DNA of 64,000 nucleotides from Xenopus tropicalis (lineage: Eukaryota; Chordata; Amphibia; Anura; Pipidae). The DNA is taken from assembly GCF_000004195.4 (NCBI RefSeq), contig NC_030679.2, positions 145,516,243-145,580,242 of the forward strand, written 5' to 3'. The notes beneath the pieces are model-generated. The model was given only the letters and a program-made list of their open reading frames with translations, had not been told where the DNA came from and did no database searches. The translations under genes and the position numbers were made by a program. Shown piece after piece: positions 10,435-35,173 of this stretch (the first letter of the stretch is position 1; every line of letters starts with the position of its first letter).

Positions 10435-11115
10435 AAGTTAGCAAGATAGAAGCTCCCAGTAGGTATCAGAATAGCACTCAATAGTAAGAAATCCAAGTCC
10501 GGCTTGGGACTCCTCCAGTTACATGGGAGTAGGAGAAACAATAGGTTAGCTGAAAGCAGTTCTAATGTGTTTCGCTGGCTGAAAGCTCAGACTCAGGCAC
10601 ACTTTACTGCTGCGCTGCAAGTTGGAGTGATATCCCCCCCCCCTCACCCCCAGCAGCCAATCAGCAGAACAATGGGAAGGGAGCAAGATAGCAGCTCCCA
10701 GTAGGTATCAGAATAGCACTCAATAGTAAGAAATCCAAGTCCGGCTTGGGACTCCTCCAGTTACATGGGAGTAGGAGAAACAATAGGTTAGCTGAAAGCA
10801 GTTCTAATGTGTAGCGCTGGCTGAAAGCTCAGACTCAGGCACACTTTACTGCTGCGCTGCAAGTTGGAGTGATATCCCCCCCCCTCACCCCCAGCAGCCA
10901 ATCAGCAGAACAATGGGAAGGGAGCAAGATAGCAGCTCCCAGTAGGTATCAGAATAGCACTCAATAGTAAGAAAGTCCGGCTTGGGACTCCTCCAGTTAC
11001 ATGGGAGTAGGAGAAACAATAGGTTAGCTGAAAGCAGTTCTAATGTGTAGCGCCGGCTCCTTCTGAAAGCTCAGAATTAAATATTAAATGGCAGAGGGAA
11101 TTATTGGTTGTGTAA
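10435..11115. repeat. Three tandem 240-bp MITE inner units
   Basis: Three near-identical units with TATCAGAATAGCACTCAATA and CCGGCTTGGGACTCCTCC. Lies upstream of gene A. Confidence 0.7.
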
Positions 11116-11311
11116 CAGCAGTAGGTTAGCTAAAAGCAGTTCTAATGTGTTAGAACTGAGTGGCATCTGGGACATTCTGAAGGGGTCCTGGGAAATATCA
11201 GATATCGCTTAGCAGGAGTATAGCACACCCTGTGTACAAAGTGTAACTGCACCATTCTGTGTCTATAGTTAAGGGAGACCAGTAATGGAGAGTCTAGGAG
11301 TTCAGTTCAGT

Positions 11312-11575
11312 ATCTACCGGTCGAAAGGAGTTTACTGAAACAAAACGCCAGTTATCTCAGAACCTGGTGATAGACCAGATGGTGTGAGGGTCCCCTAAAG
11401 GGCTAATATCAGTATTATATACTTGTTTACATGGAAAGCTATTTAGAAGAAACTAAGAAACAAATGGGAGAGTGACTTGGGCCCCCTGAATCATGACCAT
11501 CTGGTCTATCACCAGGGTCTGAGATAACCCGCGTTTTGTTTCAGTAAACTCCTTGACCTGTGGATACTGTAACCA
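11312..11575. repeat. Inverted repeat, arms about 70 bp
   Basis: GGAGTTTACTGAAACAAAAC near 11325 is mirrored by GTTTTGTTTCAGTAAACTCC near 11533. GGTGATAGACCAGATGGT pairs with ACCATCTGGTCTATCACC. Foldback element or MITE remnant. Confidence 0.7.
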
Positions 11576-11689
11576 TTGGTTAGAGGGATGGCGATAAGTC
11601 TGAGGGCTTCACATGTCACCATGGTCCTTCCCTACCGCACATCTCCAGTTTTGTGAATACCACATGGAGCACAGGTTGTTCTTGCCCAT

Positions 11690-12300
11690 TTGCTGCACCC
11701 CAGTTTATAAGAGGAGAAAGAAAAATTTAAGTCCCGGAGGTGCAGTTAAACTCAGGGAGATAATATCTCAATATTAAAATCTTTATTCAAGCAGAGTAAA
11801 AGGCAATTCAAATGCAAAACACATCTCTTCCCGGTACAAAAATAGACTTTCTTTTAGCTTAAATTGTTTGGAAAAGGCAATGCTAGTAGCCCATGTATCC
11901 AATGTCCATCCAGGGAGCAGCCTAAGCCTACAACTGTAAGAATGTATGGTACGATTGCACAGTGTGTCACATGGTTTATATAGAATCCCATTGGCTGCAG
12001 ACAGGCCACTCCCCCAATTCCCAGATTTTAGTTTACTGATACATTTAACAATATGGATAAACCTCACGGAATGATATTTTCTTTTCTCATTTCTTTGGAA
12101 AGTCTCATATCCAGCAACTTTCTCAATCATATGACTCCAACTTCTACTTTTGCCCACACAGTCACTTCCCTTGGCTGCTGGCCCATCTTCACAATTAGAG
12201 CGTTTCCTCTTTTTCACCCCCCCAAGATGTTTACATTTCATTCTAATTTCGGTCTATTAAGAGCAAATGGAACAATTGTGTTATTCATCTAACTGAAAAT
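11690..12300 (-). mobile_element. Possible LTR on minus strand
   Basis: On the minus strand there is a TATATAAACC box, then about 190 bases later TTGAATAAAGATTTT as a poly(A) signal, in the order expected for U3-R-U5. No coding region adjoins. Ends not defined. Confidence 0.38.
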
Positions 12301-12600
12301 AAAGCAACACAATCAAAGAGCAGCGTCAAAGGAATCTCTTCCTAACGTTGATGGCTGCTGTAGGTTTCTTCTTTAATTTACTGGGCTGGAGTTATTTCTT
12401 TAGTTGCCTGAGCCATTTGGCCATTGACATTGATGTGTAAAGTTGTTAATTGGTTTCTAAGGAACCCAACTCCCCACACTTAACGGAAACAAGTGAAAAG
12501 TTCATGATTTATACAGATTCCAAGCAAAAGCTCCTGCTTCTTCAATGTTCTCCACGTTTATGTCCCACTGACTGCCATGGGGGTATTGGTTCCTGTAATA

Positions 12601-13767
12601 CAGGGGTCCCCAACCTGTGAACTACTTTTAGATTTAAAAAAAGTTGAAGAGCAATACAAGCATTCAAATAAGTTCCTGGGGGTGGCCAATAAGGGCTTTG
12701 ATTGGCTATTTGGTAGCCCCTATATGGACTGGTAGCCTACAGAAGGCTCTGTTTGTAGATACACCTGTTTTTTATGTAACCAAAAAGGCATTTGTTGGCA
12801 ACAGAATGGGAAGGAGGGAACCTTTCTAAGCTCAGTTGGAAATCGCTTGGAATGTGCCATTATCCTTAAAGTGATCTACTTTTTAAGAAGTAGTGGATGT
12901 GGTCCATTTTGTGTTGTAACTAGTGATGAGCGAGTTTTTTCGCCAGGCAGCGAATTTCCGTATTTCGCGAATTGTTTTGCGAAACTTCCGTGAAGATTGG
13001 CCCCGCGGAAAAATTTGTTGCACGGAATTTTTTTGTCGCACGTCAAATTGGGCATGGTAACGTCAAAAAAGGGCGCGGTCGCGTCAAAACAGGATGCGTC
13101 AGAAAAAGGTGCGGTTGTGTCAAAATTGGGCACGGTCGCGTCAAAAAAGTGCGGGCGAAAAAAACAATAGACGCGGGCGACAGAGAAATAGATGCGGGTG
13201 ACAAAAAAATTGCGCGACAAAAATGCTTTTCGTGAATTTTTCGCCATTTTGCGAATTTTCTTGCCATTTCGGGAATTTTATGGCGGGACAGATTCGCTCA
13301 TCACTAGTTGTAACCTTCTGATACACATATTTATTCAGTTGTTTAGGGTTGAATCACCCTAGCCCAATTGGCACTGTTTGTAATGTTATTGGGCAAAATG
13401 TGCCCTGTCTGATGCCCACAGAGCAGTGAGAGGTGATCCTTGGTGCAAAAACATGGAGGTTTTTCTGTCACAGCTTAGATACCTGTGAGCCACATTCAAA
13501 TGGAAAAAGTCTTGGGGAACAACACAAGCATGAAAAAAGTTCCTGGGGTGCCAATAAGAGCTATAATTGGCTATTTGGTAGCCTCTATGTGCACAGCCTA
13601 CAGGAGGCTCTATTTGGCATTATAATTGGTCTTTATGCCTCCAAAACTTGCCTCCAAGTTAGAAATTCAAAAATAAAAATAAGCACCTGCTTTGAGGCCA
13701 CTGAGAGCAACATCCAAGGGGTTGGAGAGCAACATGTTACCCCTGAGCCACTGGTTGGGGATCACTG
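12601..13767. mobile_element. hAT-like element, CAGGGGTCCCC family, with nested MITE
   Basis: Ends CAGGGGTCCCCAACC and GGTTGGGGATCACTG, with the exact 8-bp duplication CTGTAATA on both sides. A second element (12921-13306) sits inside. No intact transposase frame is seen. Confidence 0.8.
12921..13306. mobile_element. hAT-like MITE, TAGTGATGAGCGA family (nested)
   Basis: Ends TAGTGATGAGCGA and TCGCTCATCACTA; exact 8-bp duplication GTTGTAAC. The inside has GCGTCAAAA-type short repeats. Confidence 0.82.
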
Positions 13768-13908
13768 CTGTAATATTTCAGTGCAAAGTCAGTAGAACCT
13801 TGAGGCAGACAAGGGACCAAGCACTTAGTTGGCCTGATTCCTCCATACAAGTAGAAGCAGATAAGCCATGCTCAGGCCAGAAGTCACACGACAGCCACCA
13901 CGACGTTC

Positions 13909-26502
<12,594 letters not shown>

Positions 26503-26600
26503 GCTGAAGAGCTCGGATAAACTGTTGCTAAAACTCTGGTGCAACAAACAAGGAACTTGTTTCAACATTTATGCAAAAAAACTTCCCGTTTTTAATTCCA
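26503..26600 (-). promoter_or_regulatory. Gene B proximal upstream region
   Basis: Matches the gene A upstream block, with the GGGAAGTT core on the minus strand at 26587-26580. Confidence 0.4.
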
Positions 26601-26689
26601 AGTACAGACAAATAAGGAAATATGATGAGAAACAGAAGGTAAAAAGTAAGTCAGGAAAATCTGCATTTATCTCCATTGGTTTGAAAAGG

Positions 26690-27220
26690 GAGCAAGATAG
26701 CAGCTCCCAGTAGATATCAGAATAGCACTTAATAGTAAGAAATCCAAGTAAGAAAACAATAGGCTAGCTGAAAGCAGTTCTAATGTGTAGTGTTGGCTCC
26801 TTCTGAAAGCTCAGACTCAGGCACACTTTACTGCTGCGCTGCAAGTTGGAGTGATATCCCCCCCCACCCCCAGCAGCCGATCAGCAGAACAATGGGAAGG
26901 GAGCAAGATAGCAGCTCCCAGTAGGTATCAGAATAGCACTCAATAGTAAGAAATCCAAGTCCGGCTTGGGACTCCTCCAGTTACATGGGAGAAGGAGAAA
27001 CAATAGGTTAGCTGAAAGCAGTTCTAATGTGTAGCGCTGGCTGAAAGCTCAGACTCAGGCACAATGCACTGAGATGGTGCCCACGCACCAATATTACAGC
27101 TACAAATACTGTATATTTGTAGAATAAAATGTTAAATGGCAGAGGGAATTATTTGCTATGTAACAGCGCCATTTAGAAATAAAAAGTACCCCATAAATAT
27201 CATGGCAGTGTCCCTTTAAA
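26690..27220. mobile_element. T2-like MITE with two 240-bp units
   Basis: Right end CATGGCAGTGTCCCTTTAA. Lies upstream of gene B. Confidence 0.6.
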
Positions 27221-27890
27221 TACAAAAGTTTTGCTGTTGCTTGTATTTGAGTCAAAATGGGGACACCATGCATTCAAGTACTCTATGCCAGTACTGTAAA
27301 CGTCATTAGAAACTCTATGGTAGCCAGCTTTGGTATGCAAGCCATCTTCTTCAAGACGGGCCAGTGTGGCTTTAATCATAGATGGGATTAAATTGTAACC
27401 CTTTGTGCAGTCATCCTTTGAATTTATTCACTTACAACCAATGAAGACTCAACAGAAGTCCATTCTTGTGTTTCAACTTTCTTTATAACATCATGAAAAA
27501 CTGGAATGGTTGCATTTCAAAACTCTAGCCAAAGCTGGGTGCAAAGATCATCAGACCCAGATTTGTTCCTAGGGCGGCAAAGATCTGGGGTTGACATGCC
27601 ACCTGCTGGACATATCTAAAGTGGAGTTTCCTGCGCTGGCCAATGGTAAAACTGCAGTAGCAGCAGGTGTGTGCGATTGGGGAGGGGTTTGGGAGAGTGG
27701 GCGGACCTGAAGATCAGAGAATCTGAGAATCTGACTGGAAGCACTGGATCAATAAAAAACCATGTAGCCATATATTTTTTGTTTAATTTTTATTTTGACA
27801 TGTTATTTCTCAAAGACCCGTGAGTGCTGGCCTGTATTGCTCTTATATATATATATATATATATATATATTCTTACGATGACAGGTCCCC
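27221..27890. other. Intergenic, unassigned, with (TA)n
   Basis: A (TA)n run lies at about 27845-27870. No gene is supported. Confidence 0.45.
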
Positions 27891-28800
27891 CTTTAATTCT
27901 GATATAGAGAAGTGATATTGACTGGTAATTTAATTTATTTACCCAGCATTATCCACATTCATTCTGTTACTGTTACAAAGACCCATGTATCTAGTTCACC
28001 CTTATCTTATACCTTATTGGTTACTTGGGTTGACCACACCTCTTGCAAACTCATAGTGCTTAGCAGGAGGGTGGGGCTTCCTCTTTGGCTGCCTCTGTGT
28101 CTCAGGTGAAGGTCCACTTAGCCTGGGATCAGAATAGGCCCCAGTAAAGCCTTATTGCCCTAGAGAAACCATCCTATACTCGGGCACAGGGACCCCGTAA
28201 ACGAGGACCCGTTAGATAGTTGCTCTTGTAAGAGCATTCTCTAGGAAAGTGAGATAAAGAGGGAAGGAAGCAAGAGCAGTTTTGGCTCCACCAAGGAAAG
28301 TAGCTGGAAGTACCTTCCATAGGGGCACTGTTGCCTCAGCATAGGGCCACGGTTTAAGACACAGGAGACAGGCAGTATCTCAACCCTGTTCCTCAGTTGG
28401 CTGTAGGACTCTCAAGCTAGGGGTTATCAATCTGAGGACTGAGGTATCTATCCTGACTGCTTCCATAGGGGTGCCGAGCTGCCCAGGTGCATTTACCCTG
28501 CCCAGACTCCCAAAAGAAGTGGGATAAACTGGTGTGCACCCTCTCTTGTTCTCCTCAGAGTGCTATCATATACCATCTGTATTGTGAGTATATTTGATTA
28601 AACCCTGCATCACATGTACGTGTACATGTGTAATGACAATCAAGTTGAATCTAATCTAATCTAATTTGTCTCTGACTTGTGCTATAGTTCAACTGTAAGA
28701 ACCTTCTGGTGTCCATCTTTGCTAATCTGCACTGCACACATCTAAAGTGAGTTTTAGTTCGACTACACCCTTGCTCTGCATGGTCTCTTCCATATAGCAA
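27891..28800 (+). mobile_element. LTR-like block
   Basis: Resembles parts of the element at 49751-51434: GGGACCCCGTAAACGAGG-type, then TTAGATAGT, then GATTAAACCCTG. No internal coding region or target duplication seen. Confidence 0.35.
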
Positions 28801-30450
28801 AGGCCCATCATGTCTAAGAGAGTCACATGTACCCTTACTAGCCTGGGTTTTGTCTATTTATAGCCAAATAGGGGTTACAATAGAATAAGAGCCATGACAA
28901 GGAAGTGGTATGTGAGAAGCAGAACTATCTAAATAATACCACAATATGACATTTTTTAGACATTTAAAAGTTTTATTCCAGTAACAATCGCAACTCAAAT
29001 AAGTGTACAAGTTTTACAATATTATCTGGCATACATAGACATGGCCTGGGCAAGGTTAAACCCTTTAAGTGCCAGCAGAATTTCCCCTCAGTGCCAGACA
29101 TTTTGTAAACATTCCGTAATCTCTCATTTTAGGGGCATTTACTAGGGGGTTCCACTTCTGGAACAAGATATAGAGCTTGAAATACAAAAGGAAAAAGAAA
29201 AATTGATATTTTTCATGATATAGGGATTTATACTAGAAACATTTTTTTTTGGACAAAAATTCAACTGATTTGTAAATTCTTTTGTCTCCCGAACGTGCCG
29301 AAACCTGATATGTATAGCTTTATGAATATTTCTGACTTCTATGGATCAAAAACTCTCAGCAGTAAATGACCAACTTTTCAAAGCATTACAGCAGAATACG
29401 GTAAAAAGCCAAAAATCCTGGAACATTAGGTTTACCCCATGAAACCATATATTTTTGAAAATTACAGATTCTGCCGAATCCAAAATGGGTAACTATGTCA
29501 TTATACTCCTAAGTACCAAACAGCAAAGCTTTCCTGAATTTAGCAGTTTCTACAAAAAATTATGAAAATTCTAAAAAAATTAAAAGCTTACAATTTCAAG
29601 CACCTTATTTCCCACATAACATTGGGTACCAAGAAAAAACATGCAAAATACGAAAGCCAAGGGTCCACTGAACAGTTTAATGCCCATTATGCATAGGATT
29701 ACCGATGTATCTGGCATTTAAAGACCCCAAAAGGAAGTTAGTGCATACAAATTGCCCCGGAGAACTCTTTAGCTACAGAAAATTCATGAACAATTCAAAA
29801 AGGTTGAGGAGACTGCCTCATATGTATGCAAACAGACCAAAGGAATTCTTGGAACAAATTACTTAAGGCTCCCAAGGCTACAGAAAATTCAGCACATTTA
29901 CTGCATTTTTGTGGGGTATAAACAAAAAAATACATTGACCTCCCCCAAAACTATATATTTTGGGAAAGTACACATTGTGAATTCAAAATGGGCACCCACG
30001 TCTTTCTACTCCAAACTACAGAGTTGCAATGCTTTCCTACAATTGGTGTTTGTGATGAAATACAGTACCTGAAAATGGCATAAAACAGTATAAAGACCCT
30101 AGAAAACCATATATTTTCCAAAAGTACACATCCTGACAAAACAAAAATGGGTAAACACATCTTTCTACATTGTGCTGCTCTCAAACCCGGAAGTGCAGCA
30201 CAACGTAGAATCTATATTCTGTGGCACTTAGGTACTTTTATACACAAGACGTAGATTCTACATTGGGTGGCAAAGGGTCAAAACTGGAATTGTGTGAAGC
30301 TATGGTGAAGTAATGAGTAATGAGAAGAGGCAGTTGGTTCGGCACAATTTCATGTTAGTTGGTGCCATAAATGATGAAGTTGATTTGTTCATGTGTGACT
30401 TTAATTAGCAGGAAGTTCTCAATATCAATAACATTATCCATTCCAGTATT
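28801..30450. other. Intergenic, diverged repeat-like sequence
   Basis: AAACCCTTTAAGTGCCAGC near 29055 and GGTGGCAAAGGGTC near 30265 may be the inverted ends of an old DNA element. No coding region is visible. Confidence 0.35.
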
Positions 30451-31534
30451 TCTTGTATGTATATATGTATGTATAACTTTATTTATAAAGCGCTACAAGG
30501 ATACACAATACTTTACAATTAGTGTACAAAAGTACACACAGGGAGGACATGTATTATTATAAATACAATAAATAAGCATAAATACAAGAAGATTAATTGC
30601 CATGTGGTATGTGACACAGTAGGAAGGAAGTCCATGTCCCACAAGTGGATGGATAATAAACAGGCACACATAGGAGAGCAAAAGTGCACAAGGTTTGGGA
30701 ATTGGTCCTTAAGTGCATGATTCACCTAGACAGACAAAATAATGTTCTAATGCATTGGAAGGTAGAATTTGAGTTTATTCTTGAAGGGTATTTCTTACTG
30801 AGGAATTAAGGTAAGGATCAGCAAGATAGAAAGGCTTACAATGAGATATGGCAATGGATGTGAATGGTGTAAAAAGGCAATGGTTTTGAGAAGAGTGGAG
30901 TAGACAGCCAGGAACGGACAGTGTGAAGAAACGTAGAGAGAGGAGCAGATGAGTGAAGGACTTTGAAAGTCATTCTAAAGATTTTACTTGGGGCTCAATA
31001 GGTTCAGTCTTAGAAGAAAACAGGAGGATCCTAGCAGAAGAGTTTAGGATTAATTATGGGGGAAAGAGGAGGAAGTTTGGAAGCCCGGGTAGTAGGACAT
31101 CACAGAAGTCTAAGCAGAAAAGGATAAGGGCATGGAATAAGTGTTTTAGCTGTTACTTGTAAAAGAAAGGGCTGTAGTTTGGCAATATTGCAGATAAAAA
31201 CATGGCAGGATTTAGCAGTGGCTTTAATATGATTGGAGAAGGAGAGTGACTAGTCAAAAATAAACCCCAGGCAATGCGCAAAATTAACAGGATTAATAGT
31301 CATGGTATCACTAGTAATGGTGAAAAGAGGAGAAGGCATAGGTTCAGCAGGAAGACCACAAGCTCTGTTTTAGCTAGGCTGAGTTTGAGGTGCCGCTGGT
31401 TTATCCAGGAGGAGGTAGCTAGGAGAAAGTGAGATATTTGGGTCTTAATATCAGCACTTAGTGAAGGGGTGTAAAAATATATCTGGATGCCATCTGCATA
31501 TAAGGAATATTTAAGACCAAATGAAAATATAAGA
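30451..31534. other. Old dispersed repeat
   Basis: Starts near TTTATAAAGCGCTACAAGG and continues as low-complexity purine-rich text on the plus strand. It reads like a transposon remnant that resumes at about 32110 after the inserted MITE. No gene supported. Confidence 0.35.
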
Positions 31535-32108
31535 GGGTTGATTCACTAAAGTGCGATAACACATATCGCATGTTTTTTTGCGTTAAAATGGACGCGAAAA
31601 AAACACGTGATTCGCTATAGTATTATCGAATGCGTTAAGTCGCATATCGTGTGCGTTAAATTTCACGCTACCGCATGCGTTAATTAGCGCACAGAAATAA
31701 CACTAACGCATGATTCACAAACCCATAGACGCGCTAAATATCGCATTAGCGAAAAATAACCCCTACTTGGGGCAGGCGGTAATTATAGAAAAGTACAGTT
31801 AATGAGCTTTTGGCAACACAATAAGGACTTTGCAGTGGGATTTATACAAGTCTGTGTTGGCCCCAGAGTGATGCAGCTGCCAGTTTGCAGGGAAATGGGC
31901 ATTTTCAGTACAGTAGTTTTACGAAAGTAATGGCATGTAGGGCTAATATGGTGTGCTTTTTTTCGCACGTGGCGACTATTTGTGCGCGATGTGTTGATTA
32001 GTGCACGTTCCGTCAAATACCACACAAAGATAGTCTTTGCGACTTAAATAACGCAAGCAGGATGGCTATAAATAGCGCTCGTTTTAACGCACTTTAGTGA
32101 ATCGGCCC
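31535..32108. mobile_element. MITE with TTCACTAAAGTGCG inverted ends
   Basis: Left GGGTTGATTCACTAAAGTGCG, right CGCACTTTAGTGAATCGGCCC. The ends are rich in CG-containing hexamers such as GCGTTA. Confidence 0.78.
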
Positions 32109-32276
32109 TAAGGTCTCCTAAAGAGAGATGGTTCATGGAAAACAGCAAGGCACCAAGTAAAGAACCCTGAGGCACTTCCACATTAAGCTGAACTGGGAAA
32201 GAGGAGTGGTTAGACAGGTTGGAAGAGAACCAGAATGCAGCTTGATCCCAGATACCAAGTGAATACAGAATTTACT

Positions 32277-32573
32277 TTAAAACAGAATGGTCAGCCGTAT
32301 CCAATGCACAGGATAGGGGTCCAAGAGTATGAGAATAAATAAGTGTCCTTTGGCCTTATCAGTCTGGAGATCATTTGCAACTCTACACAAGGTTGTCTCA
32401 ATGGGTTGTGGAGGACAAAAGCCAAACTGCATAGGGCCCAGCAGAAAGTTAGTAACACAAGAAAAGACTAGAATTTCCAGGAGTTTAGATGCTAGGGGTA
32501 AGAGAGAGCCAGGGCAATAGTTAGATAGACAGGCTGGTTCTAGTGTAGCCTTTTTAAGAACGGATATCCTCAA
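32277..32573 (-). pseudogene. LINE reverse-transcriptase fragment
   Basis: Minus-strand frame has LSNYCPGSLLPLASKLLE, PMQFGFCPPQPIETTLC, and KGHLFILILLD, matching the fingers and palm of L2/CR1-type reverse transcriptases (SNYRP, QxGFRP, LLD). The catalytic YxDD is not present in this piece. Confidence 0.62.
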
Positions 32574-33004
32574 ATAAAGGTAAAAGTCCTGATGTAGCTT
32601 CCAGTATTTTCAGTAGGTACTCATCAACAGGTAACAGAGATGAAGAAGTGAGTCGAATATAAAAGCCCAAGTGTGGGTTGAACTGAATTATTATTTATAA
32701 GTGTACTATAGTCATCTCACTTAGCCTGGGCAAGGGCAGCATTGAGGCATCATTTATATAAATGCTTAGCAATAGAAAGCTGGTCCATGTCCAAAACTCA
32801 TAATCCAGACATCATGACCCTTGACTGACATGGGGGGTACATGAGGGACATGAGGCTGTAACATTTCATTTGGAACCTTGTGGCAGAAGATGAATCCAGC
32901 ACCACCATCACACTTCTTTTTCACCTAATTCCTTCATTTTAATAGGAATAAATAACTTCCCATGAGCTTTCTGGCCCAACGCAATTCATGGGATGGTTTG
33001 ACTC

Positions 33005-33115
33005 TCAATACCTTTTCACGTCTGCATAAAATACTTCCTGCCCAGAGACAGGAGAACATTTGTGGTTTGATGAAGAACGTGAATGGTCCAGGGTAGAATA
33101 AAGCAAGTGTCCCCC
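33005..33115 (-). CDS. Gene C exon 10, ITIM exon and stop
   Basis: 111 bases; acceptor TTTTGAAG|GGGGG, stop TGA at 33007-33005. Contains LLYSTL and VFYADV, both canonical ITIMs. A minus-strand ATTAAA at 32943-32938 is a possible but unproven poly(A) signal. Confidence 0.76.
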   Translation of the reverse strand, partial: GGHLLYSTLDHSRSSSNHKCSPVSGQEVFYADVKRY

Positions 33116-35138
33116 CTTCAAAAACAGAAAAATAGAATAAGGATTACACGGCGACCCAAACAGGCAGAATATTTACAGTTGGTACTTGAGGTATGTGATT
33201 ATACTCACGCTGTTTGATGGATCAGAGGAAGCCCTGGGCGTCTCGCCAACACTTTCATAGTAATTTATATCAGTCTGCCAGGGGAAGAGAAGGCCAATAG
33301 GCCCAGTGTACAGATTATTTTGAATCACAGAACAGCATTTCTTTTACCCCGAGGCTGAAACCACACACAATCACACGTTGGGACTTAACACGGGACCCCT
33401 GTGACTTACAGCTTCTGGATTCTCCAAATCAAAGTTGGCTACAGATTCAGCCCTACATCGCTCCTGGTTTCTCCTTAGTTAAATGCATTTTGGCAACTAA
33501 AGGACTGACTTCTCAGACCGCAGCAATGAGGTAGCTGTTGGGTTTTTCACATTCAAGGCAGCTGTCCAGGTCAACTTTATTTGTACTATAAAAATAATAT
33601 AAATCTTGTTCCCATCAGTCTTGGAATTACACAACTTCACAGCAGGCAGGCGCCATTTTGTGGGCACTGTTATTAAGGCAAAGCTTTGTATCACTCCAAA
33701 ATCTTGTGTATGTGCCAGAATGGGGGACCTGATACCCTTGCACTGCCTACACAATTAGAGTGTGAGGAGAGAGGGGGGGAAGTGAGTGCTGAATGGAAAG
33801 TGAAAGTGATTGTTGGCCCCACCTCTACGTGTAAGGCTAAGACAGCTGGGATTTTTAAATGCCTTTATAATGGGTCTGGATGTGTTAATAAAAAAATGAT
33901 TTGGGGTTTATGTTTCATTTGAAAAGGACTTTTGTTATACAGCTTTTGACGTCTGTTCCTCACACAGACAGACAGCCCCCCAGCCCCTCTGGGAGTTCCT
34001 CACACAGACAGGCAGCCCCCCAGCCCCTCTGGGAGTTCCTCACACAGACAGGCAGCCCCCCAGCCCCTCTGGGAGTTCCTCACACAGACAGGCAGCCCCC
34101 CAGCCCCTCTGGGAGTTCCTCACACAGACAGGCAGCCCCCCAGCCCCTCTGGGAGTTCCTCACACAGACAGGCAGCCCCCCAGCCCCTCTGGGAGTTCCT
34201 CACACACACAGGCAGCCCCCAGCCCCTCTGGGAGTTCCTCACACAGACAGGCAGCCCCCCAGCCCCTCTGGGAGTTCCTCACACAGGCAGGCAGCACCCC
34301 CAGCCCTTCTGGGAGTTCCTCACACAGACAGGCAGCACCCCCAGCCCCTCTGGGAGTTCCTCACACAGGCAGGCAGCCCCCCAGCCCCTCTGGGAGTTCC
34401 TCACACAGACAGGCAGCCCCCCAGCCCCTCTGGGAGTTCCTCACACAGACAGGCAGCCCCCCAGCCCCTCTGGGAGTTCCTCACACAGACAGGCAGCACC
34501 CCCAGCCCCTCTGGGAGTTCCTCACACAGACAGACAGCCCCCCAGCCCCTCTGGGAGTTCCTCACACAGACAGACAGCCCCCCAGCCCCTCTGGGAGTTC
34601 CTCACACAGACAGACAGCCCCCCGGCCCCTCTGGGAGTTCCTCACACAGACAGACAGCCCCCCGGCCCCTCTGGGAGTTCTTCACACAGACAGGCAGCCC
34701 CCCCAGCCCCTCTGGGAGTTCCTCACACAGACAGGCAGCCCCCCAGCCCCTCTGGGAGTTCCTCACACAGACAGGCAGCCCCCCCAGCCCCTCTGGGAGT
34801 TCCTCACACAGACAGGCAGCCCCCCCCCAGCCCCTCTGGGAGTTCCTCACACACACAGGCAGCCCCCCAGCCCCTCTGGGAGTTCCTCACACAGACAGGC
34901 AGCCCCCCAGCCCCTCTGGGAGTTCCTCACACAGACAGGCAGCCCCCCAGCCCCTCTGGGAGTTCCTCACACAGACAGGCAGCACCCCAGCTCCTCTGGG
35001 AGTTCCTCACACAGACAGGCAGCCCCCCCAGCCCCTCTGGGAGTTTCACTCCATGACTCACCTCTCGCAATACATATACCAGGGGGCATATACCACTATA
35101 TATTCTATACTGTCACACTAGCCCATATATATATATAT

Positions 35139-35173
<35 letters not shown>

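Noticed and set aside
11783..12241. 152-codon minus-strand frame
   Set aside because: Covers an LTR-like block with a TATA box and poly(A) signal; no protein family seen.
31783..32025. 80-codon minus-strand frame
   Set aside because: Lies within the TTCACTAAAGTGCG MITE.
33901..35121. 406-codon plus-strand open frame, proline- and serine-rich
   Set aside because: It is the read-through of a 40-bp minisatellite with no stop in any frame, inside a gene C intron on the other strand. No start context or family match.
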